Positions 9,077 through 17,297 of a DNA stretch of 64,000 bases are shown in pieces; within the stretch, counting starts at the first letter, position 1, and the number at the start of each line of letters is the position of its first letter. The position numbers and the translations under genes were made by a program. The stretch lies in assembly GCF_902506195.1 (NCBI RefSeq), contig NZ_LR732817.1, positions 2,819,407-2,883,406 on the forward strand, given 5' to 3'. The stretch is from Citricoccus sp. K5 (GTDB lineage Bacteria; Actinomycetota; Actinomycetes; Actinomycetales; Micrococcaceae). The notes under the pieces are model-generated. The model worked only from the letters and a program-made list of their open reading frames with translations. It made no database searches and was not told where the DNA came from.

Positions 9077-10197
9077 GACGTTCCTTTCGGGAGGCTCGCG
9101 TTCAGGGCACCGGGACGCCGCGCCGGACGCCGGGCCACCCGGGACTCCGTGATCACGATGCGGGGGTCGATCAGGGGGTAGATGAGGTCGGCGATCAGGT
9201 TGACCACCGAGTACAGCGCGGCCACGAACAGCACCACGGCCAGGACCACGGGCGAGTCCTGCGAACGCACGGCCTGCTCCGTCACCAGGCCGAGCCCGGC
9301 CCGGTTGAAGACGGACTCCACGATCACGGATCCGGCGATGAGGTCCGCGATCGTCAGGGCCAGCAGGGTCAGCGCCGGGATGGAGCCGTTGCGCAGCAGG
9401 TGCCGGCCGATGATCCGCGAGCGTGACAGGCCCTTGGCCTGGAGCACCTTGACGAACGGCTGGTCGTTCGCCTCGCTGAGGCCCTGGATCAGCACCTGCG
9501 TCACGGCGGGGCTCACGGCGATGCCGAGGGTCAATGCCGGCAGGATCAACCCCGTGGGGCCGTCGGTGTCCAGGGCGGAGACCCAGCCGAGCTGGTAGGA
9601 GAACACCTGCAGCAGGAACAGCCCCACCAGGAAGCTGGGCGTGGACAGTGCCAACGAGGGGTAGACGTTGAGGGCGGCCCGCACTGCCGCCGAACGGCTG
9701 AACACGGCGAACACGGCCACCAGCGTGGCAATGAGCACGGCAATCCCGAAGGCCACGAGGGCCAGCAGCAGGGTGGAGCCGATGCCCTGGGCGAAGAGAT
9801 CTCCCACGGCCCGGCCGGTGCCCAGCGAATAGCCGAGGTCCCCCTGGAACAGCCGTCCGAGGGTGATGAAGAACTGCTCCACGGAGGACTGGTCCAGGTT
9901 GTAGTACTCGATGATGACCTGGGCTTGTTCCGGTGGAACCGGGTTCTGCGGGTTCTCCAGGCGGTTGCGGACCGGGTCCCCCGGCAGCGCGAAGAGCACC
10001 CAGTAGGTCAGCAGGTACACCAGGGCCACCACCAGCAGCGCGTGTCCCGCGCGCCCGGCCACGTACCGTCTCATGCCGTGCCCGACGCGCGGTCGCCAGG
10101 CTCGGGGCGAGGCGGCGGTTCCCGAGGCATCGGCCTCGTCCTCCGGGGAGACGGTGCTTCCCGGTGCGGCGGGGTGCTCCCGGACCCCGGCCGTCAC
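9073..10197 (-). CDS. ABC transporter permease, DppB-like
   Basis: A 374-aa inner-membrane permease, partner of the DppC-like protein. The N-terminal 45 residues are polar and unlike the usual DppB start, so an internal ATG (at about residue 42, MRRYVAGRAG) is an alternative. The longer form is kept because its ATG forms a 4-nt ATGA overlap with the binding-protein gene, as at the other junctions of this operon. The family feature ALPGDPVRNRL after the first helix and the C-terminal permease domain with LQAKGLSRSRIIGRHLLRN are visible. Confidence 0.9.
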   Translation of the reverse strand: MTAGVREHPAAPGSTVSPEDEADASGTAASPRAWRPRVGHGMRRYVAGRAGHALLVVALVYLLTYWVLFALPGDPVRNRLENPQNPVPPEQAQVIIEYYNLDQSSVEQFFITLGRLFQGDLGYSLGTGRAVGDLFAQGIGSTLLLALVAFGIAVLIATLVAVFAVFSRSAAVRAALNVYPSLALSTPSFLVGLFLLQVFSYQLGWVSALDTDGPTGLILPALTLGIAVSPAVTQVLIQGLSEANDQPFVKVLQAKGLSRSRIIGRHLLRNGSIPALTLLALTIADLIAGSVIVESVFNRAGLGLVTEQAVRSQDSPVVLAVVLFVAALYSVVNLIADLIYPLIDPRIVITESRVARRPARRPGALNASLPKGTS

Positions 10198-11837
10198 TTC
10201 TCCTCCGTCCAGGCGCCGTAGAACAGCGGGCGGGCCTCGGCGCTGAAGCCGAAGTCGTGGACGGTGGGCTGCACCGCGAAGATCTGGGAGTCCTTGATCA
10301 GCGGCACGCTGTAGGCCTCATCGATCACGTGGTCCTGGAGATCACCGAGGATCTCCTCGCGTTCGGCGGGGTCCGTCTCCGTGGCCTGGGCCTCGAAGAG
10401 CTCCTCCAGCTTCGCGTCCCCGGAGGGCAGGGCGAATCCGTTGGTCCCCTCCGGGTCCCAGGAGGTCCTCAGGGTGGCCCACGGGGCCGGGTAGGGCCAC
10501 CCGGAGCGAGTGGCCGCCACGTCCTCCGCGGCGTAGGCGGCCGAGACCTGCGAGTAGTCGGCGTCCCGCAGTTCGAGGTTGATGCCCAGCTCCTTCAGCT
10601 GGGCCTGGACCAACTGGTACAGCGGGCGGGCGGTGCTGTCATAGACGTCGATCACCGTGATCAGGTGCAGCTGCTCGCCGTCCTTGACCCGGTACCCCTC
10701 GGCATCACGTTCCGTGTAGCCGGCCTCGTCCAGCAGCTGGTTGGCGTGGTCCGGATCGTACTGCAGGGTCTCGCTCGCATCCTGGAACCCGAAGGCGTCC
10801 TCGGTGACGATGCTCTGCGCCACGTCCCAGTTCTCCGTGTAGAGGTCCTCGACGATGCGCTCCCGGTCGATCCCGTCCCGGATCGCCTGCCGGACCCGGA
10901 CGTCCTGCAGGGCGGGGATCTGCTGCTTCAGGATCCACTGGTTGGTGGCCCCCAGCCCCTGGGCGGAGATGATCTGGGCCCCCTGCTCCGCAAGCTGGGT
11001 CTCGTCACTGGGCTGGATGTAGCGGATGGCGTCCGCCTGCCCGGAGCGGAAGGTGCCGATGCGCACGGTGTCATCCGTGACGGCGCGGACCACCACCCGG
11101 TCCAGGTAGGCCTCCCCCTCGTGGCCGACGCCCTCGGGCGCCCAGTCGTAGCCCTCACGCTTGGCGAAAACGATCTCCTCGCCGTACTTCTCGCTCTCCA
11201 CCACGAAGGGGCCGCTGCCGATGAGCCCGGTGATCTGCTGCTGCTCCTCCAGTGAGGCCTCGATGGTGGCATCGGCCACGAGGGAGGCGGACCAGCCCGA
11301 GAGGACGTCGAGGAACTCGGCGTACGGGTGCTCCAGGGCCACCGTCACGGTGTCCCCCTCCGATTCCACGGACTCGACCGCGGGGAACTGGTTGTTCGGC
11401 TGGATGCCCTTGGCCTCGTCCCCGTCGGCCTGCCACTGGAGGTTGCGTTGCACGCTCGCCGCGTCCAACGGCGTCCCGTCCGAGTAGGTCACCCCCGGGC
11501 GGATGGTGAACTCGTAGGTCAGGCCGTCCTCGGAGACGTCCCAGGACTCGGCGATGTACGGGAGCAGTTCCCCGGTCTCCGGGTCCTTCCAGACGAGCCG
11601 GTCGGTGACGTTCTCCACGTAGGCACTGTCCTGCCACGTCCCGGCGCCCTGGAGCTGGGTGGAGCGGGAGGCCTCGGCGTCGAGGTACGTCAGGGTGCCC
11701 CCCTCCTTCTCCACGGGTCCGGTGGAGGCCGTCTGACCGGCCGGGCTGCAGGCGGCGAGGGCCAGGGCCAGGGGCGCCGCGGCCAGCCACAGCGTGGTCC
11801 GGCGGGATGTTCTGGCGGGATGGTTCTGGGTGGTCAT
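10194..11837 (-). CDS. ABC transporter substrate-binding lipoprotein (SBP family 5)
   Basis: A 547-aa extracytoplasmic solute-binding protein of the peptide/nickel/opine class. A lipoprotein signal peptide is clear: positively charged start, hydrophobic core and the lipobox LAAC with the lipidated cysteine at residue 30. The body contains the family-typical segments YTEFTIRPGVTYSDGTPLDA-like (here YEFTIRPGVTYSDGTPLDA) and RQAIRDGIDRE. It delivers the ligand to the two permeases encoded next. ATGA overlaps join it to the methyltransferase upstream and the permease downstream. The ligand is unknown; the riboswitch suggests a sulfur-containing compound. Confidence 0.92.
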   Translation of the reverse strand: MTTQNHPARTSRRTTLWLAAAPLALALAACSPAGQTASTGPVEKEGGTLTYLDAEASRSTQLQGAGTWQDSAYVENVTDRLVWKDPETGELLPYIAESWDVSEDGLTYEFTIRPGVTYSDGTPLDAASVQRNLQWQADGDEAKGIQPNNQFPAVESVESEGDTVTVALEHPYAEFLDVLSGWSASLVADATIEASLEEQQQITGLIGSGPFVVESEKYGEEIVFAKREGYDWAPEGVGHEGEAYLDRVVVRAVTDDTVRIGTFRSGQADAIRYIQPSDETQLAEQGAQIISAQGLGATNQWILKQQIPALQDVRVRQAIRDGIDRERIVEDLYTENWDVAQSIVTEDAFGFQDASETLQYDPDHANQLLDEAGYTERDAEGYRVKDGEQLHLITVIDVYDSTARPLYQLVQAQLKELGINLELRDADYSQVSAAYAAEDVAATRSGWPYPAPWATLRTSWDPEGTNGFALPSGDAKLEELFEAQATETDPAEREEILGDLQDHVIDEAYSVPLIKDSQIFAVQPTVHDFGFSAEARPLFYGAWTEEK

Positions 11838-12613
11838 GACTGGTTCTCCCCGGTGATGGTGGGTTGGCGTGCTTCGATGAGGTGCCGTGTCGAATGGGTG
11901 ATGAACGGCCCGTGGGTCTGGATGTGGTCATGCAGGTCCTTCAGCCGACATCGGTGGTGCGCCACGGTGAATCCGGGCACCCACCAGATGACCTTGCGCA
12001 GCAGGTAGACCACGGCGGCCACGTCATGGATCTCGATCCTCAGCCGAGCCCTGCGGAGGTCGACGACCTCCAGTCCTGCCGCCCGCGCGTCGTCCGCCTC
12101 CGCCTCCGGGTCCCGCACGTGGCGGGCGCCCGGCTGGGGGCCGAGGAAGAACTCGATGAGTTCGAACGCGCTGGCCGGGCCCACGTGCTGGGCGAGGTAC
12201 GTGCCCCCGGGCTTCAGGACCCGGGCGATCTCCTCCCACCAGAGGCTCGCGGGGTGCCGGCTGGAGACCAGGTCGAACGCGGCGTCGGCGAAGGGCAACG
12301 GCGGTTCGTCCTGGTCGGACACCACCACCACGCCACGGGGGTGCAGCCGTGCGCTGGCCCGCGCGAGGTTCGGCGCCCAGGACTCCGTGGCCACGGCGGT
12401 CGGCGGGAACACCTCAGCCTGGGCCAGGACCTCCCCGCCGCCGGTCTGGATGTCCAGGGAGGCGGAGGCATCCCGGAGCCGGCGGGCCAGGTGGCCGGCG
12501 TACCCCCACGGGGGGCGTTCCTCGGTGGCCCGGCCCTCCAGCCAGGAGAAGTCCCACCCGGTCACGTCCGCGGATTGACCGGCCTCGAGCAGTTCCTCAA
12601 AGGTGGCGGCCAT
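11834..12613 (-). CDS. Class I SAM-dependent methyltransferase
   Basis: A 259-aa soluble protein with a Rossmann-type methyltransferase fold. It has a glycine-rich motif I region (DIQTGGGEVLAQ), an acidic post-motif strand and the LPFADAAFDLVSSRH motif typical of UbiE/BioC-like methyltransferases. The ATG at 12613 is chosen because it gives the natural N-terminus (MAATFEEL) and overlaps the preceding flavoenzyme gene by only 17 nt. An ATG 24 nt upstream is also in frame. The enzyme class is clear but the substrate is not. Finding it between a flavoenzyme and a transporter, under a SAM riboswitch, is unusual and may mean modification or detoxification of the imported compound or its product. 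Confidence 0.85.
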   Translation of the reverse strand: MAATFEELLEAGQSADVTGWDFSWLEGRATEERPPWGYAGHLARRLRDASASLDIQTGGGEVLAQAEVFPPTAVATESWAPNLARASARLHPRGVVVVSDQDEPPLPFADAAFDLVSSRHPASLWWEEIARVLKPGGTYLAQHVGPASAFELIEFFLGPQPGARHVRDPEAEADDARAAGLEVVDLRRARLRIEIHDVAAVVYLLRKVIWWVPGFTVAHHRCRLKDLHDHIQTHGPFITHSTRHLIEARQPTITGENQS

Positions 12614-13943
12614 GGTCAGCGTCACCCCGACCGGCATTGCCTGCTGGCCCGGCTTGGCCCTCTGGGGCCTCCTGGGCGTCCTGGGCCTCCTGGACGGCCG
12701 GGCCTCCCGCCGGTCCCTTGCCGCCCCACAGCGCGAACTCGCCGGTCAGCAGGTACTCGCCGACCGCCCGGGCCCGGTACTTCGCGGGGTTGTGGCTGGC
12801 GATGGTGCGGGCGTTGCGCCAGTGCCGGTCCAGGCTCCGGCTGGTGCTCGTGGCCGAGGCCCCGCCCACCTCGAAGATCTCGGTGGTGGCCCGCTGCACC
12901 AGCTCGAGGACCACCAGCTGCGCCTGGAACACCTCACGGGCCAACTGGCCGGACTCCTCCGCCAGGGACGCCACTGCCTCCGGAGTCCCTTCCCGGGCAC
13001 CGTCAGCAGCCTTCCGCGCATACGCGTCCAGCGCCGCCACCTGCCCCAGCGCGATCAACCGGGCGGCATGGGCCTTGGCGGCAACCTCCCCGACCACGGT
13101 CTGGACCACATCCTCCTCCCGGGGAGCCAGCTCGCCCCGGTGGGCAAAGGTCCGCCGGCGGGGGCGGACATAGTCCACCGCATCCTCCACCGCCGACTGG
13201 GCCACTCCTGCCGCCACCAGGAGCAGGATCACCTGGAAGAGCCCGACCCCGAACCCGGCATGCGGATCCTCCGGCTCGAAGGCGCGGATGTCCTGTGGGT
13301 CCACCGGGACCTCGGCGAGCGTGAGGCCACCGCTGGCGGTCAGCTGCTGGCCGAAGCCGTCCCAGTCGTCGGCCACCCGCACCCCGTGGTGGGAGGCGTC
13401 CACCAGCACCGAATGCCGGGTCTCCCCTCGGACGGCGGACAGGGAGATCCAGTCCGCGTAGATGCTGCCGGTGGTGTAGTACTTCGTCCCCGTGACGGTC
13501 CACCGCCCGCCGCGCTCCTCCAGCCGGGTGGTGATCTCCGTCAGCTCGTTGCGCTCCGAGGCGGCATTGCCGATCAACGCCCCCGCACCGATCCGGCGCA
13601 ACCACTGATCGCGGTGGCCCCCGGGGGGCCGCAGCAAGAGCCGCTCCAGGAAGGCGATGTGCCCGCGCAACAGGTGGGCGACATTCGAATCCGCCGCGGC
13701 CAGGTCCACCAGCAGCGCGGCGAACTCGCTCAATCCCACTCCCCTGCCCCCGAACTCGAGGGGAACACGCAACGCGGTGAAGCCCGTCTGCTTGAGCTCC
13801 TCCACCACCAGGAAAGGAAGCTCCCGTGACCGCTCGCGCTCCACGGCGCCTTGTCGAACGCGGCGGAACAGGGGGGCGAACTCGGCGCGGAGCGCTTCGG
13901 TGCTCACATGGGCCGGCGTCGGGGTAGGTGAAACAGTGGTCAT
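12597..13943 (-). CDS. Acyl-CoA dehydrogenase-fold flavin monooxygenase (DszC/SfnB-like)
   Basis: A 448-aa protein with the acyl-CoA dehydrogenase fold: an all-helical N-terminal part, a beta middle domain (about 140-240, containing TVTGTKYYTTGS) and a C-terminal helical domain ending in LDRHWRNARTIASHNP. This end signature is typical of the DszC/SfnB/group D flavin monooxygenase branch, which oxygenates organosulfur or aromatic compounds with reduced flavin. True acyl-CoA dehydrogenases usually have a catalytic glutamate at another position. The last 40 residues are low-complexity Q/A/E/G. It is the first gene of the operon, 92 nt downstream of the SAM aptamer. The class is well supported, the substrate is not. 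Confidence 0.87.
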   Translation of the reverse strand: MTTVSPTPTPAHVSTEALRAEFAPLFRRVRQGAVERERSRELPFLVVEELKQTGFTALRVPLEFGGRGVGLSEFAALLVDLAAADSNVAHLLRGHIAFLERLLLRPPGGHRDQWLRRIGAGALIGNAASERNELTEITTRLEERGGRWTVTGTKYYTTGSIYADWISLSAVRGETRHSVLVDASHHGVRVADDWDGFGQQLTASGGLTLAEVPVDPQDIRAFEPEDPHAGFGVGLFQVILLLVAAGVAQSAVEDAVDYVRPRRRTFAHRGELAPREEDVVQTVVGEVAAKAHAARLIALGQVAALDAYARKAADGAREGTPEAVASLAEESGQLAREVFQAQLVVLELVQRATTEIFEVGGASATSTSRSLDRHWRNARTIASHNPAKYRARAVGEYLLTGEFALWGGKGPAGGPAVQEAQDAQEAPEGQAGPAGNAGRGDADHGRHL

Positions 13944-14034
13944 GGGCGCCCTCTCGGATGGCCTCGCCGGGCAGCGATCATCCTTCAGATGTCTTCAGCC
14001 GGCTGTACTTGCCGGTCACCGCTGCGGGCCGGCC
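13944..14034 (-). promoter_or_regulatory. Leader between SAM aptamer and first gene
   Basis: This leader holds GCCGGCC and GACCGGC/GCCGGCT segments able to form alternative hairpins with each other and next to P1. No T-tract is seen, so control at translation initiation is more likely than termination. There is no coding potential in it. The remaining upstream part (14116-14402) holds no recognisable gene. A weak -10-like TAGCCT lies about 10 nt before the aptamer on the minus strand. Confidence 0.4.
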
Positions 14035-14115
14035 GAATCATCACCTGGTGCACCCCACTACAGCGAGAGGGTTGCAGTCCGGCCAGCCAGGGCTTCGCAC
14101 CGGAACTCGTGATTC
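14035..14115 (-). ncRNA. SAM-I/IV-type riboswitch controlling the organosulfur operon
   Basis: Read on the minus strand, the leader has the layout of actinobacterial SAM-I/IV aptamers. P1 is GAATC/GATTC (14111-14115 with 14035-14039). The CACGAG segment follows, then a P2 arm TCCGG/CCGGA enclosing an inner AGCC/GGCT helix, then the conserved core GCAACCCTC. P3 is closed by GTGGGGTGC, and CCAGGTGA precedes the 3' P1 strand. The order and spacing match the family. About 90 nt of GC-rich leader then reach the start codon at 13943; this leader can pair on itself and is the likely expression platform. High SAM should turn the operon off. Known for the family: these elements control sulfur and methionine genes. 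Confidence 0.85.
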
Positions 14116-14402
14116 TGGGAACGAGGCTATGAGCTCAGCGCCTGGTCCGCATCACCGGTTTAATGCGGCGACTTCTGCGGCCCGGCGGGTGCTCCGACCC
14201 CGCGGAGCAACGTCCCGGAGCGTCATGAGAGGGCAACATGTCTCCTCATGAAGCGACAGGGACGCGGACAGAAGACTAGTCATCTCAAACGCAATGTCTA
14301 CGGCCGAACGACTACCAGTTGATGAGTGCCAGAGTTCTATCGTGTCCGGGGCGAGGCTCAACCTGGCGGCGTCCTTCATCACACCTCACCGGAAGCCATC
14401 GC

Positions 14403-15032
14403 ATGTCCCACTTGGCCTACTGCCCAACCTGTCAGAACCCGTATAGCAAAGGTGCCCCGTACTGCTCATCATGCGGCAACTCACGGTATTCCGCCCCCGC
14501 GGTAGACCAGAGCAACAACGCTGGGGGCACGAACATGCACGCGGGCCGGGACATCCACCTCGGAGATACAGAGCGATGGGATACGCGGACCAAAGCTGTC
14601 ATGGACCGTGACGCCAAGCGGCCGGTCTGGCCTGCCGACCGGATCTCCGCCATCTCCGGAATCATGACCATCGCGTCCTTCCTCGGTATCGGGTGGCTGC
14701 CTGATCTGACTGCTCCCCTCGCGCTCTTCGCCATGGCGCTCGGGATCGTCACGCTTCTGGCCTTCGCTGCCGGTAATGACCTCAGGACCTATGGAACACA
14801 CGTCCTGCCTCTGAGATGGGGCACCCTCGAACGCGCCCAGGACGGATCGACCTGGCTAACCGATCCTGTAGCTGCATGTCCGTGGTGCCCAAAGGACCGC
14901 CCTGGGGTCATGCACGTCGAGCGCTCACCCAGTGGCCCTCAGTGGGTTTGCGCCAACTCTCCGAACCACCATGACGGCTTCGACGGCACCCAGTTGCCGA
15001 CCCTTCCAACCGACAAAAGCGAAGTTTCGTAG
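14403..15032 (+). CDS. Zinc-ribbon membrane protein of unknown function
   Basis: 209 aa. The N-terminus holds a zinc ribbon (CPTCQ...CSSCG, two CxxC pairs within residues 7-25). A short G/N-rich stretch (GGTNMHAGRDIHLGD) follows, then two hydrophobic helices at about residues 85-130. A second cysteine/histidine cluster (CPWC ... VC ... HH) lies near 160-190. It probably sits in the membrane with both zinc modules in the cytoplasm. No family was recognised. It precedes the AbiE pair by 114 nt on the same strand and shares its lower GC content, so it may be part of the same acquired segment. The ATG at 14403 is chosen; 28 further upstream codons are open but look non-coding. Confidence 0.75.
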   Translation: MSHLAYCPTCQNPYSKGAPYCSSCGNSRYSAPAVDQSNNAGGTNMHAGRDIHLGDTERWDTRTKAVMDRDAKRPVWPADRISAISGIMTIASFLGIGWLPDLTAPLALFAMALGIVTLLAFAAGNDLRTYGTHVLPLRWGTLERAQDGSTWLTDPVAACPWCPKDRPGVMHVERSPSGPQWVCANSPNHHDGFDGTQLPTLPTDKSEVS

Positions 15033-15111
15033 CACTTCGCCCCGCTGCCCGCCCTCTCTTGATTCCGACTTTCCGCCGACAGACCACCCAACAACTTCAA
15101 CAGATAGACGC

Positions 15112-15140
15112 TTGGTTTGTTTCACTCTGGAAGATACAAT
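15112..15140 (+). promoter_or_regulatory. Promoter of abiE, predicted leaderless
   Basis: TTGGTT (15112-15117) and TACAAT (15135-15140) are separated by exactly 17 nt. The predicted transcription start falls at about 15146-15147, on the A of the abiEi ATG. No Shine-Dalgarno sequence precedes that codon, so the mRNA is probably leaderless. Confidence 0.65.
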
Positions 15141-15146
15141 CAAAGC

Positions 15147-15986
15147 ATGAGCACGAGAATCGCGCTTCGCCAGCTTGCCGACCTGTCGTCATCCCAATGG
15201 GGGATGTTTACAACGGCCCAGGCAGCAGCACAGGACGTCTCTCGGCTTGACCTTGCACGCCTCGCAGGCTCCGGTGACATAATTCGGTTGGCTAACGGCG
15301 TCTACCGAAATGCCGGCTCACCGAGTGACGAGTACGAAGATCTACGTGTCGCGTGGCTCAGCACCGATCCTCGCCGTCTCGCAGAGGTTCGCCTCGGCGA
15401 TCAACTGCCGAGCGTGGTTGCCTCTGGCGCCTCGGCTGCATGGCTCCACCACATCGGAGACCTGCCTGCAGATCGACACGAGTTCACCGTTCCGACACGG
15501 AGGCAATCCCAACGTCCTGAAATCCGGTATCGAATGCGGCAACTGCATGAGGCGGAAGTGACCGTCGTTCATGGGCTGCCCGCCACCACACCCGAACGCA
15601 CGATCGCCGATCTGGTGGACGCACGCACGGACCTCACATTGGTCGCCGACATTCTGTCAGAAGCAATCCTCAAGGAGACGTTCAATCTCGACCGGCTGGC
15701 GGAGGCCCTCGCTCCCCTCGCAGCACGGAACGGGTTCGACCAGGATGACGGGAAAGCACTTCGGAGACATCTTCTCGAACTAGCTGAAATGGATCTTCCA
15801 TCACTGGCTCACCAGATCGCCTCCGAACGGGACCTCTCGGAGGCGATTCTCCAGGTGGTCACTGCATCCCCGGCACCGAACCATGCTGCCGCCCGCTTTG
15901 ATTCGCGGATCGTCAGACTCAGCCGTGCAGCTGTCGCCTCGGCCCAGCGCTCGACGGACCGGAAAAACGGTGAAGGACATGAGTGA
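15147..15986 (+). CDS. abiEi: AbiEi-type antitoxin / transcriptional regulator
   Basis: A 279-aa antitoxin of the type IV AbiE toxin-antitoxin system. The N-terminal 55 residues form the winged-helix module seen in AbiEi proteins (MFTTAQAAAQDVSRLDLARL, then the wing IIRLANGVYRN). The C-terminal domain contains the family segment ATTPERTIADLVD. In characterised systems AbiEi represses its own promoter and counteracts the AbiEii toxin without direct binding. The ATG at 15147 coincides with the predicted transcription start and is preferred over an in-frame TTG inside the promoter spacer. It overlaps the toxin gene by 8 nt. Confidence 0.87.
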   Translation: MSTRIALRQLADLSSSQWGMFTTAQAAAQDVSRLDLARLAGSGDIIRLANGVYRNAGSPSDEYEDLRVAWLSTDPRRLAEVRLGDQLPSVVASGASAAWLHHIGDLPADRHEFTVPTRRQSQRPEIRYRMRQLHEAEVTVVHGLPATTPERTIADLVDARTDLTLVADILSEAILKETFNLDRLAEALAPLAARNGFDQDDGKALRRHLLELAEMDLPSLAHQIASERDLSEAILQVVTASPAPNHAAARFDSRIVRLSRAAVASAQRSTDRKNGEGHE

Positions 15987-16911
15987 GCCTGTGCCCTATG
16001 GAAGCGCTACGGCAGTCGAGGCGGCAATCCGCGAGGCAGCTCGGCGGGCCTCGATCCATAACCGCTCCACCCCCATTTCAGCGCACATCCGGCAAGAGCA
16101 CTTTCGGCGATTCCTGAGCAGGGTTTTCTCAGAAGGAGAACAATCCGAATGGCTCCTCAAAGGCGGTACTGGAATGCTGGCCCGCGTTCCAGCCGCGCGG
16201 GCGACGAAAGACGTGGACCTCTACCGCTCTGGATTCAGTCTGAACGAGGCTCTGGTTGACCTTCGCCGCCTCGCGAGCGTGGATCTCGGCGACCACTTTC
16301 ACTTCGTCTACGCTGGCCACACTGCCACCCTCGGTGGCGGAGACCAGCCGTACACTGATGGATTCAGAGTAGTCTTCGATGCCTACGTCGGCGCGCAGAA
16401 ACGATCCCAAGTCAAAGTCGACCTCGTCGTAGGTACTGGACTGACGACACAGCCTACGCTGCAAGCACCAGCCAACGGGCTCCCACTTCCCCGTCTCGTG
16501 AGCCACGACTATCGTCTTTACCCGGTCGTCGATCAGATCGCCGACAAGGTCTGCGCCACCATGATGATGTACTCAGGCAGGCCATCGAGCCGCGAGAAGG
16601 ACCTCATCGACCTCGTCGTCCTAGCCGTGACCCAACCAGTGAACGGATCCGAACTAGGCCGGGCCATCCGGTTCGAAACGCGCCGCAGGCGGCTTGATAC
16701 GATTCGCACCTTCAACATTCCAACCGCGTGGGGCTCCTCATACGCCGCGATGGCCAAGGAGATTCCACTCTGCAGTGACTTCCGCACCATAGATCAAGCC
16801 ACAAAACTGGCGTCCGCGTTCTTAGATCCGGTTCTGACCCGGCCCGTTACTTCCATCCAGTGGTCGCCACAAGAACGACAATGGGTACCGGCGCCGAGAA
16901 CATCAGGTTGA
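15979..16911 (+). CDS. abiEii: AbiEii/AbiGii-type nucleotidyltransferase toxin
   Basis: A 310-aa toxin of the AbiE system (DUF1814 nucleotidyltransferase fold). The motifs are present in order: LKGGTGML (motif I), ATKDVDLY with the two catalytic aspartates (motif II), VKVDLVVG (motif III) and YPVVDQIADKVCA...SREKDLIDL (motif IV region). Family members transfer nucleotides to tRNA acceptor stems or otherwise arrest growth upon phage infection. The ATG at 15979 is preceded by GAAGGA inside the abiEi end. The toxin motifs appear intact, so the system is probably functional. Confidence 0.88.
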   Translation: MSEPVPYGSATAVEAAIREAARRASIHNRSTPISAHIRQEHFRRFLSRVFSEGEQSEWLLKGGTGMLARVPAARATKDVDLYRSGFSLNEALVDLRRLASVDLGDHFHFVYAGHTATLGGGDQPYTDGFRVVFDAYVGAQKRSQVKVDLVVGTGLTTQPTLQAPANGLPLPRLVSHDYRLYPVVDQIADKVCATMMMYSGRPSSREKDLIDLVVLAVTQPVNGSELGRAIRFETRRRRLDTIRTFNIPTAWGSSYAAMAKEIPLCSDFRTIDQATKLASAFLDPVLTRPVTSIQWSPQERQWVPAPRTSG

Positions 16912-17046
16912 AGGCCATGCCTTCGCACGCCGCGATAGCCGCCGCAGCGGTTCCACGGTGCCCAGGCCTGGAGAACCTCGCACTTTGAGGGCAGTTAGAA
17001 CCAGCTCCGACTGCGCCTCGGATCCTCGGACCCCGGCCACATCAAC

Positions 17047-17191
17047 CCGGCCGGAGTCCTCCCGGCTGGTCAGGTACCACCGGGACTTGCCCCAGCCGTC
17101 ATGACGCTCGTGCGCCTCGACGGCAGCACGCACCTGGTTCAGGACGATCTGACTGGCGCGTTTGTAGGCGATTGCCGCATGCGCAGCGATG
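17047..17191 (-). pseudogene. Truncated duplicate of the lipid kinase N-terminus
   Basis: About 145 nt encode, on the minus strand, an open segment related to residues 7-54 of the diacylglycerol-kinase-type gene at 20583-21572. Shared features are AAHAAI.Y..AS.I.L.QVRAAVE, GW..SRWY and REDSGR. DNA identity is evident over the whole block. No sensible start codon lies at its head, and homology stops abruptly after REDSGR. The rest of the 16912-17297 interval holds no recognisable gene. It is a fragment left by duplication or deletion. Confidence 0.75.
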
Positions 17192-17297
17192 GTGCGTGGA
17201 AGAGGCCGATGCCTGAGGGCTTGGGTCTCAAGGCCGCCAAGAGACGGCGGGCCGCGAGCTGACGCCTACGCCTTTTCGGGCCAGCGATAATGGGCGC

